DNA of 64,000 nt from positions 3,286,001-3,350,000 of the forward strand of contig NZ_CP028475.1 of assembly GCF_003047105.1 (NCBI RefSeq), read 5' to 3'. Under the pieces are notes generated by a model. It made no database searches and was not told where the DNA came from. It saw nothing but the letters and a program-made list of their open reading frames with translations. The position numbers and the translations under genes are program-made. Of this stretch, positions 1 through 8,335 are shown piece by piece. Each line of letters opens with the position of its first letter. The first letter of the stretch is position 1. The stretch is from Celeribacter baekdonensis (GTDB lineage: Bacteria; Pseudomonadota; Alphaproteobacteria; Rhodobacterales; Rhodobacteraceae).

Positions 1-533
1 TTCATAGACATGGGATTGATAACGCCAAAACGGCGTATGAGGTGGAGGCATCTCTTATCGATGCCTATTCCGGATTGTCGAATAAATCTGCGGGCCATCA
101 CAGCAACGATCGCGGGCCCATGCATGCGCAGGAGATTGTTGACAAGTATGCGTTGCCTGAAGTTGATCTCGGGAACAAAAAACTCATACTGATCAACATA
201 AACTCTTCTGATCACAATTCAGAGCAAGAACTACTTGACCGTGTCAGATATGCTTGGCGGATATCGGAGCATCGTGCAAAACAGGCTGACTTTATTCTTG
301 CGGTGATCCACGGCATTGTGCGCGGTATCTTCGTGGCTGAGCGATGGTTGCCTGCCACTCTGGATAATTTTCCTGCAACCCGCTTTGCCGAAACGAGCTC
401 TTCGCGGTTCGGATTTTATGGAAAGAAGGCTCCCGAGGAGGTTTGGAATCACTATGTGGGTGCGCGCGGAAAACGCTTGCCTGAGGGCGTTCGCCACAAA
501 GGACAAAACCCGATACGATATTACAATTGCTGA
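1..533 (+). CDS. LEM-3-like GIY-YIG family protein, 5' end outside window
   Basis: The frame is open from the left edge to a TGA at 531-533, so only the C-terminal part is present; a GTG at 42 is in frame but there is no reason to prefer it as the start. What is visible fits the C-terminal half of LEM-3-like GIY-YIG proteins: an early EVEASLIDAY segment, where the catalytic Glu of that fold is expected, then IVRGIFVAERW, and a tail with YVGARGKRLP and GQNPIRY. The GIY-YIG motif itself would lie upstream of the window. Base composition is more A+T-rich than the rest of the window and the gene lies inside the tRNA-fMet-bounded element, so it is probably accessory cargo. The family call is from recalled motifs; a nuclease role is inference. 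Confidence 0.6.
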   Translation, partial: HRHGIDNAKTAYEVEASLIDAYSGLSNKSAGHHSNDRGPMHAQEIVDKYALPEVDLGNKKLILININSSDHNSEQELLDRVRYAWRISEHRAKQADFILAVIHGIVRGIFVAERWLPATLDNFPATRFAETSSSRFGFYGKKAPEEVWNHYVGARGKRLPEGVRHKGQNPIRYYNC

Positions 534-912
534 TGAATGAAATGAAAACCGGACGAAAATATGCGGATCGCCACTACGTTTGTTTAGGCGGCAAGTCGGA
601 GGATAATTTGAATGGCCGCTTCGTGCGCATAGCTGATGCTTGCTAGGCATCCGCGCGCCCAGATCAGCGGCAAACTGGCCCGGTCTTGTGTCAGCGAATT
701 GCGGGTCAAGTATTTGGACGAACGCATAGCCGTCAGTTCTCTGGTCATAAGTAAGCCATGGCCATGGTGGCGGCGAAGCTGTTAGGGTAACGCGATTACC
801 GTTTATTCGCAGCGGTTTGCGGCTGCTCCATGCGACACGACACCGACGTTACGACATTGGAAGTTGGCTAAGGTCCGGAAATAACGCAGTTATTTCGGAC
901 GCAGGGCTGACC
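534..912. other. Gene-free end of the integrated element
   Basis: About 380 bases between the GIY-YIG-like gene and the tRNA fragment. No frame on either strand looks coding, and no integrase, excisionase or transposase remnant is visible. It probably forms the outer edge of the element. Confidence 0.4.
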
Positions 913-957
913 CTCATAACCTGAAGGTCACAGGTTCAAATCCTGTCCCCGCAACCA
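913..957 (+). mobile_element. tRNA-fMet(CAT) 3' fragment: attachment site of an integrated element
   Basis: The 45 bases contain the anticodon loop CTCATAA, the 3' anticodon strand, the variable loop, a complete T arm with GGTTCAAATCC, the 3' acceptor strand CCCCGCA and an encoded CCA (955-957). This is the 3' part of an alphaproteobacterial initiator tRNA. Upstream bases give neither the matching 5' anticodon strand (TGACC stands where TCAGG would be needed) nor a CGCGGGG acceptor strand, so the tRNA is not complete. A 3' tRNA copy beside A+T-rich accessory DNA is the usual product of tyrosine-recombinase integration. The intact tRNA and integrase should lie upstream of the window. Confidence 0.8.
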
Positions 958-981
958 AAAATATAACATTATATCAATATG

Positions 982-1470
982 TTACGCGCCACCTTCGGGC
1001 GGCTTTCGGCGTTTGCAATCCGCCCGTGGAAGCAACGTGGAAGCAAATGGAGCGCATTCAACGGTGTGGCAAAAAAGGCAACGGTGCGCGAGAAGCGGAA
1101 AGTCGTGCTTTCGGTCCTGAGCGGACTTCCAGCTCTTGCGATGAATGCTGCGGTCGCAGCCCGCATGGCCCGTGGCGGTTTGGGACAGGACCACGGGGCT
1201 GGCAATTTCGATCTTTTCCGCCCCGATTTGGAAACTCTCGGACCATTCGACCTTCTCACCCGGGTGAGCTTTGACAGCCTCGGTGAGCGTGGGGAGTTTG
1301 AGGTCGTCGAGCTTGGCCTCGGTCTGGAAGGCGTTTTGACAGGTGGAGAGAAGGTCTGGGCGGAGGGCCTCAAGGTCTGTTTCCACGTGCAGAAGTTTAT
1401 CGGACCATGGGAGAAGGCGGAGGTTGGCGACATAAATGTGACTGCGGTTCATATCAAGGAACGACATTCG
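982..1470 (-). CDS. Uncharacterised ORF next to the attachment site
   Basis: A frame open from 1575 to 982 has an internal ATG at 1470 (start MSFLDMNRSH). The first 95 or so residues from that Met have G/C-rich third positions and alternating helical text, as in LTEAVKAHPGEKVEW, so they look coding. The last 60 residues are Arg/His/Cys-rich and do not, so the 3' end may be frameshifted. No clear ribosome site is seen, no family is recognised, and the opposite strand is also open here. It could be a decayed gene at the chromosomal side of the integration site, or not a gene. Confidence 0.25.
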   Translation of the reverse strand, partial: RMSFLDMNRSHIYVANLRLLPWSDKLLHVETDLEALRPDLLSTCQNAFQTEAKLDDLKLPTLTEAVKAHPGEKVEWSESFQIGAEKIEIASPVVLSQTATGHAGCDRSIHRKSWKSAQDRKHDFPLLAHRCLFCHTVECAPFASTLLPRADCKRRKPPEGGA

Positions 1471-1625
1471 ACATGCTACAACGTAGTGATAGCGAACCAA
1501 GCGCGAGAGGAAAAACAAGTCGAATGGGAAGCTGGCGCCCCTAAAAGATCCAACCCGAGCAGGATTGGCGCTCAAAGACGGTTCTCTTCGAGGCGCAGAA
1601 CCGAGGCGAGACAGCGCCGTCCGTG

Positions 1626-2189
1626 TCAGCCGCCAAAGCCGCTGGATCGGGAGCCAAATCCGCCGCGTGACATGGCTGTCGCGCGCGACATTGGCGGTTT
1701 GCCAACCGTTGTCGGCGGGCGATTGAATTGCGATGTGCTCAGTTTGGTCGCACCTGAATTGCCGGAAAAGGTGCTTGATCCCGTCGCATTGGTAAATTTC
1801 CCATTCGGGGTTTTATAAAGCGGCTGGCTTGCCTTTGATCCGCCAAGCATGTTGCCAATCAGGTAGCCCATCATCAACGGCATAAAGATGCTGCCCGATC
1901 CGCCTTGAGTTGCCGCTGCCTCAGTCCCACAGGCCCCTTGGCCATGTTGTTCTTCACACACGCTGAGGCTGTCATAGCGTGGCGCGGCTTCTACGTGCAA
2001 CGCTTCTGCATCGGCAAAGGCGGCGTTACAATCTTGTGCCGAGAACATGCCGCCATTTTGGGCCGCATTGGTACAGCTTTTCAGATCGGGAAACGCCGCA
2101 GCATCCACCGTGTCTTCTTGGCAGCCTGCAAGAGTAAAGGCGGCGGCGCCGAGAATCGTGAGGGCGACAGTTTTGGAGCGTTTGATCAT
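1626..2189 (-). CDS. ygiB: DUF1190 lipoprotein, YgiB-like
   Basis: A 187-residue predicted lipoprotein. A short basic start and hydrophobic stretch end in a lipobox LAGC with Cys23, so signal peptidase II processing is expected. The order of features matches E. coli YgiB (DUF1190): a DLKSC segment after the lipobox, a conserved PRYDSLSVCEEQHG block, a SGSIFMPLMMGYLIGNMLGG segment, then a low-complexity tail ending in Arg-Gly-Gly-Phe-Gly repeats. It lies 45 bases downstream of the ygiC homologue on the same strand, as in enterobacteria, so they are probably co-transcribed. The biochemical function of YgiB is not known. Confidence 0.8.
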   Translation of the reverse strand: MIKRSKTVALTILGAAAFTLAGCQEDTVDAAAFPDLKSCTNAAQNGGMFSAQDCNAAFADAEALHVEAAPRYDSLSVCEEQHGQGACGTEAAATQGGSGSIFMPLMMGYLIGNMLGGSKASQPLYKTPNGKFTNATGSSTFSGNSGATKLSTSQFNRPPTTVGKPPMSRATAMSRGGFGSRSSGFGG

Positions 2190-2234
2190 GACAAACCTAT
2201 GTTGTGGTCGAGCTGAGGGCGCTTTTAGCGCACT

Positions 2235-3461
2235 TCATCCTGTAATAAAATGCGGTTTAAAGCGGGACAAATCCTGAGTGATCCGTGATTGATCTTCGCG
2301 CAGGCCAAGACCCGCACAGGTGTCGCCAACAATCCATGCGCCAATCACCGGGCGGAAGCCGTCAAACCGCGGCAGCGGGGTGTAGGCCTGAAGGATCTGC
2401 GGCTGATCCGCATAGGAGGTGTTTTGCGAGACCTCAATCACCTCCCCCTGTTTGACGATCGAAACCGACGCCCCTTCGCGCGACAAAATCGGTTTGCGCA
2501 CATGCCCGGCGTGTAGTTGCGCTTCGGCTCGGCCAAAGGCGGCGGCCACCGCCGGTGCGACAGCTCCGTGACCAGTGATCGCGTCCTCGATGTCTTGTGC
2601 GAAAAACGCGGGCAAAAGGTTAGGGTGGCCCTCGAACATCTGCCACAGCACCGGCAAAAGCCCTTTGTTTGACAAAAGCGCCTTCCAGGCCGGTTCTAAA
2701 AACAAACAGCCGGAGCCCGCAATGTGGGCGGCATAGTCTTCGCGCAAAAGATCTTCCCACGGATAGAGCTTGAACAGCACGCCCATGACACGATCTTGGT
2801 CATCCAAAAACTGGCCATCCTCGCTCACCGCGATTTTATCAAGATCACAATAATGCGCGCCCAAATCAGCCTCACGGGCAGCCCATGCCATCGCCTCAAC
2901 CGTGGCGTAATCTTCAGGGTTGTCCGCAACGGCGGTGAAATGCAGATCGGTCTCGGGCGCAAACACCTCAGCAAAGCGGGCGACAAGCGCCTCATGGATG
3001 CCATTGAACTGATCACTGCCCTCGACCAGTACACCCGCCGCAAGTTGATCTTCAAGCCACTGCCATTGAAAGGCGGCCGTCTCATAGAGGGACGTGGGGG
3101 TGTCGGCGTTATATTCCAACAGCTTGGCTGGTCCGTTGCCATCATAGGCAAGATCAAAGCGACCATATATTTCGGGATCACCCCGGTGCCAGCTCTCAGC
3201 AACCAGGTCGCGGTGCGCCTCGGGAATGGCAAGGCGATCCATAAGCTCTTCGCTGGCGATAATATGATCAACCGCCTGTCGGCACATTGCATGAAGCTCC
3301 GTTGCCGGGTCTTCAATATCCGTCTCGATCTGTTCCAGCGAAAAGGCGTAAGCCGAGCTTTCATCCCAATAGGGGGCACCATGCATGTCGGCAAAGGTAA
3401 AACCAACCTCACGTGCATGATCGCGCCAGTGCGGTCTTTCAGGCAAGGTTAACTTTTTCAC
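2235..3461 (-). CDS. ygiC: Glutathionylspermidine synthase family protein, YgiC-like
   Basis: 408 residues from the GTG at 3461, chosen because AAGGAG precedes it by seven bases; an in-frame ATG at 3485 lacks such a site. It closely follows E. coli YgiC and the synthetase domain of glutathionylspermidine synthase (ATP-grasp): ERPHWRDHA near the start, LLEYNADTPTSLYE, QWQWLEDQL, KLYPWEDLLRE, LEPAWKALLSNKGLLP and a final REDQSRITQDLSRF. Members join a carboxylate to an amine with ATP, but the physiological substrate of YgiC-type proteins is unsettled. It is the first gene of the ygiC-ygiB pair, with the lipoprotein gene 45 bases downstream. Confidence 0.85.
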   Translation of the reverse strand: MKKLTLPERPHWRDHAREVGFTFADMHGAPYWDESSAYAFSLEQIETDIEDPATELHAMCRQAVDHIIASEELMDRLAIPEAHRDLVAESWHRGDPEIYGRFDLAYDGNGPAKLLEYNADTPTSLYETAAFQWQWLEDQLAAGVLVEGSDQFNGIHEALVARFAEVFAPETDLHFTAVADNPEDYATVEAMAWAAREADLGAHYCDLDKIAVSEDGQFLDDQDRVMGVLFKLYPWEDLLREDYAAHIAGSGCLFLEPAWKALLSNKGLLPVLWQMFEGHPNLLPAFFAQDIEDAITGHGAVAPAVAAAFGRAEAQLHAGHVRKPILSREGASVSIVKQGEVIEVSQNTSYADQPQILQAYTPLPRFDGFRPVIGAWIVGDTCAGLGLREDQSRITQDLSRFKPHFITG

Positions 3462-3656
3462 ACGGCATCTCCTTAGCGTTTCCAAATGCTTTAAGGGGTT
3501 CTTGGCGCAGAGGCCAGACGGGTTGCGCTCTGTTCAAAAGCTTGGTTGGGCTTGGTCTCAGCGTGACCATGCGCTGCTGGGCGTTTTGGTCACCACGTCA
3601 ATCCGTTCCCAACGCTACCGCTCGGTGGATCACGCATGTTGCCGTAAGAACCGGCC

Positions 3657-3890
3657 TCACTCTTGCGACTCAATCGGCAGGCGCGTCGAGCCCTTCATCT
3701 CGCGCAACGATAGGTTCGATCGGATGCTGGTCACACCAGGCAGGCGGCGCAGTGTCGTGTCGACAAAGGCGCTGTAATCGTCGAGGTCGCGCGCCACCAC
3801 AATCAACAGGAAATCATCCGCGCCGGTGGTGTTGTGACAGGCCAAGATATTGGGTGTGGTCTGGATGATGCGTTGAAACTCGGCGGTGGC
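3657..3890 (-). pseudogene. Remnant of an Lrp/AsnC-type regulator (C-terminal part only)
   Basis: On the minus strand the frame reads AEFQRIIQTTPNILACH, then TTGADDFLLIVVARDLDDY, LRRLPGVTSIRSNLSLREMK and the stop at 3657-3659. This is the ligand-sensing (RAM/AsnC_trans_reg) half of an Lrp-family regulator. The N-terminal helix-turn-helix is gone: just beyond about 3890 the sequence becomes the aminotransferase remnant on the other strand. No start codon or ribosome site exists for the fragment, so it is a pseudogene. Confidence 0.8.
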
Positions 3891-4185
3891 GGAGGGGCTG
3901 GACGAGCTTGATCATATGCGCCAGCGTGTGATTGCCGTCAGGTCCGAAATCGTGCGCTGCGAAGAGCAAGAGTTCGGGCGCACTGATTTGAGTTACCTCG
4001 GGCGGCAATCGGGGATGTTCTCGCTGCTGCCGCTTTCGTCGGAACAGGAACTGGCCCTGACGCGCGATCATGCCATCCATGTCGTCAAAGGTGGTCGCAT
4101 CAATGTCGCCAGATTAAGTGCCGCCGACATTCCCACACTGATTACGGCGGTCCACGCGGTGCTGGGCAAGGTCTCATTGCGCTGA
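3891..4185 (+). pseudogene. Remnant of an aromatic/aspartate aminotransferase (C-terminal part only)
   Basis: The plus frame ending at 4185 reads LDHMRQRVIAVRSEI, LSYLGRQSGMFSLLPLS, ALTRDHAIHVVKGGRINVA and a final helix. This is the last 95 or so residues of a class I AspC/TyrB-type aminotransferase; compare the KQNGMFSF and SGRVNVAG segments of AspC. The PLP lysine and everything N-terminal are missing. It abuts the lrp remnant head to head, so one deletion that removed a divergent promoter region and both 5' ends explains the pair. Confidence 0.8.
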
Positions 4186-4207
4186 CCCACTGTCCGCCTT
4201 AGGGGGC

Positions 4208-4234
4208 AAAAAGAGACCCAGAAGGGTCTCTTTG
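4208..4234. terminator. Bidirectional hairpin terminator
   Basis: AAAGAGACCC (4210-4219), loop AGAA, GGGTCTCTTT (4224-4233). It has a T-run on each side, depending on the strand. It lies between the aminotransferase remnant and the 3' end of tex, and should terminate tex on the minus strand. Confidence 0.75.
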
Positions 4235-4265
4235 CATATCTTCGCCGCTCTATATCGCAGTCAGG

Positions 4266-6701
4266 TCAGGGTTTTTTCTTCATCGCGTCCAGCAAAGCGG
4301 CTCCAAGGGCGCTGTTGCCACTTGGGTTTGGGGCGCGGTTCTGTGGCGCTGGGGCTTTTTTATGATCTTTTGAACCGCCCGGTTTTCCACCCGTTTTGCC
4401 CGATGGTGCGCCCTGCGGTTTGGCGGCGAATTTCCCGCGTGCGGGAGCTGCGTCGGTCCGACGGCCCTCGGTGGCCTCACCGCCGTCCTTGCGCATTGTC
4501 AGTCCGATCCGTTTGCGCGGAATGTCAACCTCCGTCACCCGTACACGCACCACATCTCCGGCTTTCACCACCTCATGCGGATCTTTCACAAACCGGTCGG
4601 CCAGTTGGCTCACATGGACCAACCCGTCTTGGTGCACGCCGATGTCAACGAAGGCACCAAAGGCGGCCACATTGGTCACCGTGCCCTCAAGGCTCATCCC
4701 CGGCTTCAGGTCCTTGATGTCCTCAACCCCATCGGTGAAGCTCGCGGTTTTGAATTCTGGCCGCGGATCACGACCGGGTTTTTCCAGCTCGGTGAAAATG
4801 TCTCGCACGGTCGGCAGCCCGAAATCTCCGGTGACAAATGCCTCGGCGCTCAGGCCTTTGAGTGCGGCGGTCTGACCCATAATGTCGCGAATATCACGAC
4901 CACAGGCAGAGACAATTTTGCGCGCCACATCATAGGCTTCGGGGTGAACAGAGGAGGCGTCCAAAGGCTCCGCCCCGTCACGGATGCGCAGGAACCCGGC
5001 GCATTGTTCAAAGGCTTTTGGCCCCAAACCGGCAACCTTCAAAAGCGCTTTGCGCGATGGGAAGGCCCCATGTTGGTCGCGGTGCACGACGATGGCATGG
5101 GCCAAAGACGGTCCAAGCCCTGCAACCTGCGCCAACAGCGGTGCGGAGGCCATGTTGAGGTCCACACCGACCGCGTTCACCGCGTCTTCGACCACCGCGT
5201 CCAGTGCCTGCGACAACCGTCTTTGGTCGACGTCATGTTGATACTGGCCAACGCCGATGGATTGCGGTGTGATCTTGACCAATTCGGCCAGAGGGTCCTG
5301 AAGGCGGCGGGCAATCGAGACCGCGCCGCGCAGGCTGACATCGAGATCGGGGAACTCCTGTGCCGCCAATTCGGAGGCTGAATAGACCGAGGCACCGGCC
5401 TCGGATACGATCACTTTGGTCGGCGCTTTGACGCCCTGCGGCAGGCGTTTGAGCGTGTCCGAGACAAGTCGCTCGGTCTCCCGGCTGGCGGTGCCATTGC
5501 CGATGGCGATCAGGGCGATGTTGTGCCGTCCGATCAACTCGATGAGCTTGGCCTCTGCGCCGCGCACATCCATTTTGGGCTGAAATGGATAGATTGTTGC
5601 CGTGTCCAAAACCTTGCCTGTGGCGTCCACAACGGCGGCTTTCACGCCGGTGCGAATACCAGGGTCCAGGCCCAGCGTGGCTTTCGCGCCTGCCGGGGCG
5701 GCCAAGAGCAAGTCTTTGAGATTGCGGGAAAAGACGTTGATTGCCTCCTCGTGAGCGCGCTGGCGCAATTCGCCCAACAGGTCGATATAGAGCGAGATCG
5801 AAAATTTTACCCGCCAGGCCCAACGCGCCACACCGCGCAGCCATTCATCGCCGGGCAATTGTCCCTCTGTGCCCAAAGCCGCACCGATCATGGCGATGGC
5901 GCGCGGTTCGCCCTCCTCAGAATCGGGACCGATTTCCATCGTCACAACGTCTTCTTTCGCGGCCCGCAGAATCGCCAAGGCGCGGTGGGACGGAATATCC
6001 GACCAACGTTCGCGGTGATCAAAATAATCGGAAAACTTCGCGCCTTCCTGCTCTTTGCCCGCAATGAGTTTGGCGGTGATAAAGGCCTCGCGTCGCATGA
6101 AATCACGCAGCTTGCCCAAAAGATCGGCGCGCTCTGACAACTCCTCGGTGAGGATGTCGCGCGCGCCGTTGAGCGCATCTTTGACGGTAGGAACGGCCTC
6201 GGACACATAGGTTTCGGCCAAGGTTTCGGGCAGAGCCGCCCGGTCGGCATCAATCGCGCGCAGCAATGGCTCCAAACCGTTTTCACGCGCGATCATCGCC
6301 TTCGTGCGGCGCTTGGGTTTGTAGGGCAGATAAATGTCCTCAAGCGTTGATTTGCTGTCGGCCCCGGCAATGGATTTGGCCAGATCGGCAGTCAATTTGC
6401 CCTGTTCGGAAATGGATTTCAGGATCGTCGCACGGCGCGATTCGAGTTCGCGCAAATAGGTGAGCCGGTCTGAAAGCATCCGCAATTGCGTGTCATCCAA
6501 ACCGCCGGTGACCTCTTTGCGGTAGCGCGCGACAAAGGGCACGGTCGCGCCGCCGTCCAACAGATCAACCGCCGCGCTGACTTGCGAGGGGGCGGCGGAG
6601 ATTTCGGTGGCGATGGTGCGCGCGATGCGGGCGGCGATGGCGTCGGGTGAGGCGGCGGCGTGATCCAAAACAGGCTCCATGTCTAACAGAGCCGCAGTCA
6701 T
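4266..6701 (-). CDS. tex: Tex family RNA-binding protein
   Basis: About 811 residues from the ATG at 6701. The frame is open to 7037, but the extra residues are not Tex-like; an ATG at 6680 is the alternative start. The order is typical: an N-terminal helical domain ([10 protein letters not shown], then [17 protein letters not shown]), [10 protein letters not shown], a YqgF-type RNase H-like domain ([17 protein letters not shown] and [14 protein letters not shown]), helix-hairpin-helix repeats ([18 protein letters not shown]), and an S1 RNA-binding domain ([21 protein letters not shown]). A low-complexity Lys/Pro/Gly tail follows. Tex acts in transcription and RNA metabolism; the exact role varies. 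It is convergent with nothing functional and closed by the hairpin at 4208. Confidence 0.92.
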   Translation of the reverse strand: MTAALLDMEPVLDHAAASPDAIAARIARTIATEISAAPSQVSAAVDLLDGGATVPFVARYRKEVTGGLDDTQLRMLSDRLTYLRELESRRATILKSISEQGKLTADLAKSIAGADSKSTLEDIYLPYKPKRRTKAMIARENGLEPLLRAIDADRAALPETLAETYVSEAVPTVKDALNGARDILTEELSERADLLGKLRDFMRREAFITAKLIAGKEQEGAKFSDYFDHRERWSDIPSHRALAILRAAKEDVVTMEIGPDSEEGEPRAIAMIGAALGTEGQLPGDEWLRGVARWAWRVKFSISLYIDLLGELRQRAHEEAINVFSRNLKDLLLAAPAGAKATLGLDPGIRTGVKAAVVDATGKVLDTATIYPFQPKMDVRGAEAKLIELIGRHNIALIAIGNGTASRETERLVSDTLKRLPQGVKAPTKVIVSEAGASVYSASELAAQEFPDLDVSLRGAVSIARRLQDPLAELVKITPQSIGVGQYQHDVDQRRLSQALDAVVEDAVNAVGVDLNMASAPLLAQVAGLGPSLAHAIVVHRDQHGAFPSRKALLKVAGLGPKAFEQCAGFLRIRDGAEPLDASSVHPEAYDVARKIVSACGRDIRDIMGQTAALKGLSAEAFVTGDFGLPTVRDIFTELEKPGRDPRPEFKTASFTDGVEDIKDLKPGMSLEGTVTNVAAFGAFVDIGVHQDGLVHVSQLADRFVKDPHEVVKAGDVVRVRVTEVDIPRKRIGLTMRKDGGEATEGRRTDAAPARGKFAAKPQGAPSGKTGGKPGGSKDHKKAPAPQNRAPNPSGNSALGAALLDAMKKKP

Positions 6702-6816
6702 ACCCGCCCTGTCGGACGAGGCCAAGTCAGAAGCCCGTGTGTGCACCAAAGCATGTGTGACAGCGGTCCAGCCGAGGTCTACCCGATTGGACCAGAGGCC
6801 GTGTCGCTCAAAGCCC

Positions 6817-7869
6817 TTAGGCGGGTTGATCAGCGTCCAGCAATTCATTGGCGCGGGCCAAAATTGCCGCGCCATCCAGACCGCGGTCATTGAGCTTGTC
6901 GACCCAAGCCTGATGCACCGGCTGTGCGATCTCGCGCCATGCCGAAATTTCCTCGGCCGAAATTTCACCGATGGTGTTGCCCTCTTTGACCACCACCTCT
7001 TTGCCCATCTGTTCAAACGTATCAAACTGGCGGCCAATACGTTGCGACAGGGCGATGCCGGAATGATCGTCGATCACTTTGCGCAGATCGTCCGAGAGGC
7101 CCTCATAGGCGCGTTGGTTCATCAACATCGAAAAGGTGTTGGCGTACAGGCCACGCGACGCAGGGGCAGGGGCCGAGGAGAATTTGGTCAGCTCTTGCAG
7201 CTTGAACGCAGGCACCACCTCATAGGGCAGGCAACAGCCGTCGATCACCCCGTTTGAGAGACCAACAACCATTTCGGTCACCGGGAAAAACACCGTCTCA
7301 GCCCCCATCAGTTCAAGCAGCTTGCCCGTCGCCTGATTGGGCGCGCGCAGTTTGAGACCTTTGAGATCATCAGCGGTGTGAATGAGCCCTTCGCGGGTGT
7401 GGAATTTGCCGCCGTCATGGGTGTGAAAGCCAAGCGTTTTCGTGCCCGGATATTCATCTTGGCCAAATTCATCCATCAGCTTGTGCATGACCACGGAGGT
7501 CTTTTCGGCATTGGTGACCATAAAGGGCAGCGCCAATGTTTCGGCGACCGGAAAGCGGTCCGGCGAATAGACCGGAAGGGTCCAGCTGATGTCACAAATA
7601 CCTTGGCGGACCTGATCAGGCAACTGGCCGGGCTTGCCGCCAAGCTGCATCGAGGGGAACAGTTGAATGTCAATCGCGCCCTCGGAGGCGGTGCGGATTT
7701 CTTCGATCCACGGTTCAAAAAACTGCGTGTTCATCGTCGCCGGTGCGGGCAACATCGAATGCAGTTTCAGTGTCACTTCGGCGGCATTGGCGCGTTTCAA
7801 AAACGCTGGAGTGGCCAGCGCCACCCCCATGCTCGCCAAAACCGTGCGGCGGGTGAATGATGTGGTCAT
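6817..7869 (-). CDS. TRAP transporter solute-binding protein, DctP family
   Basis: 350 residues from the ATG at 7869, which has GGAGGAG six bases upstream. The N-terminus is a Tat-type signal, [20 protein letters not shown], ending near ANAAEV. The body is DctP-like: [19 protein letters not shown], a strand with [19 protein letters not shown], and [19 protein letters not shown], the helix carrying the substrate carboxylate contacts in this family. No DctQ or DctM membrane subunit is encoded in the window, so the partners are elsewhere or lost. It follows the P450 and ferredoxin genes on the same strand, which suggests that it imports the P450 substrate or a related acid. The substrate is not predictable. 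Confidence 0.88.
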   Translation of the reverse strand: MTTSFTRRTVLASMGVALATPAFLKRANAAEVTLKLHSMLPAPATMNTQFFEPWIEEIRTASEGAIDIQLFPSMQLGGKPGQLPDQVRQGICDISWTLPVYSPDRFPVAETLALPFMVTNAEKTSVVMHKLMDEFGQDEYPGTKTLGFHTHDGGKFHTREGLIHTADDLKGLKLRAPNQATGKLLELMGAETVFFPVTEMVVGLSNGVIDGCCLPYEVVPAFKLQELTKFSSAPAPASRGLYANTFSMLMNQRAYEGLSDDLRKVIDDHSGIALSQRIGRQFDTFEQMGKEVVVKEGNTIGEISAEEISAWREIAQPVHQAWVDKLNDRGLDGAAILARANELLDADQPA

Positions 7870-7987
7870 GTGGGTCTCCTCCCTGAGATCCGACGGCGTT
7901 GCGCCGGTTTGTGTGTTGGTGCGCTTATGTGCGGGAACCTCCGCTTTGCCGACCTCTCCCTCGACAAAATGAAGACACCTGCGTCCG

Positions 7988-8302
7988 TCACTCCACGGCC
8001 ACGGGCAAATGCACCACAAGCCCGTCTAAATCCTCCGTCACCTTGATCTGACAGCTCAACCGCGAGCTGGGCCGCACCTCGTCTTCGGCACAGTCCAACA
8101 AATCCTCTTCGCCTTGGCTTGCCTCTCCGGTGCGTTCGTCCTCAACGTAACAATGGCAGGTGGCACACATCATTGCGCCGCCGCATTCGGCGAAAATACC
8201 GTCGATGCTATGGGCCAATGCCGTCTGCATCACGCTGTCTCCTGTGCGTGCGTTGACGGTCTGGCTGCGGCCATCAGGTTGGACGAATGTGATTTTCGTC
8301 AT
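7988..8302 (-). CDS. [2Fe-2S] ferredoxin, putidaredoxin type
   Basis: 104 residues with the adrenodoxin/putidaredoxin pattern: ECGGAMMCATCHCYV gives C-x5-C-x2-C near residues 40-49, and the fourth Cys is in RLSCQI near residue 86. Ferredoxins of this size feed electrons to bacterial class I P450s. The gene lies 33 bases downstream of the P450 gene on the same strand, so the pair is very likely functional together. A partner NAD(P)H-ferredoxin reductase is not encoded beside it and must come from elsewhere in the genome. Confidence 0.9.
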   Translation of the reverse strand: MTKITFVQPDGRSQTVNARTGDSVMQTALAHSIDGIFAECGGAMMCATCHCYVEDERTGEASQGEEDLLDCAEDEVRPSSRLSCQIKVTEDLDGLVVHLPVAVE

Positions 8303-8335
8303 GATTTAGTCCTCATTTAGTGCGTTATTTTGATA

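Noticed and set aside
881..957. Complete tRNA-Met gene
   Set aside because: The 3' half is perfect, but the upstream bases give no acceptor 5' strand, no D arm and a mismatched 5' anticodon strand, so it is only a fragment.
979..1818. Plus-strand ORF of 279 codons
   Set aside because: It is the codon-aligned shadow of the minus-strand frame at its start and of the ygiB-like lipoprotein gene at its end, with no family features and no ribosome site.
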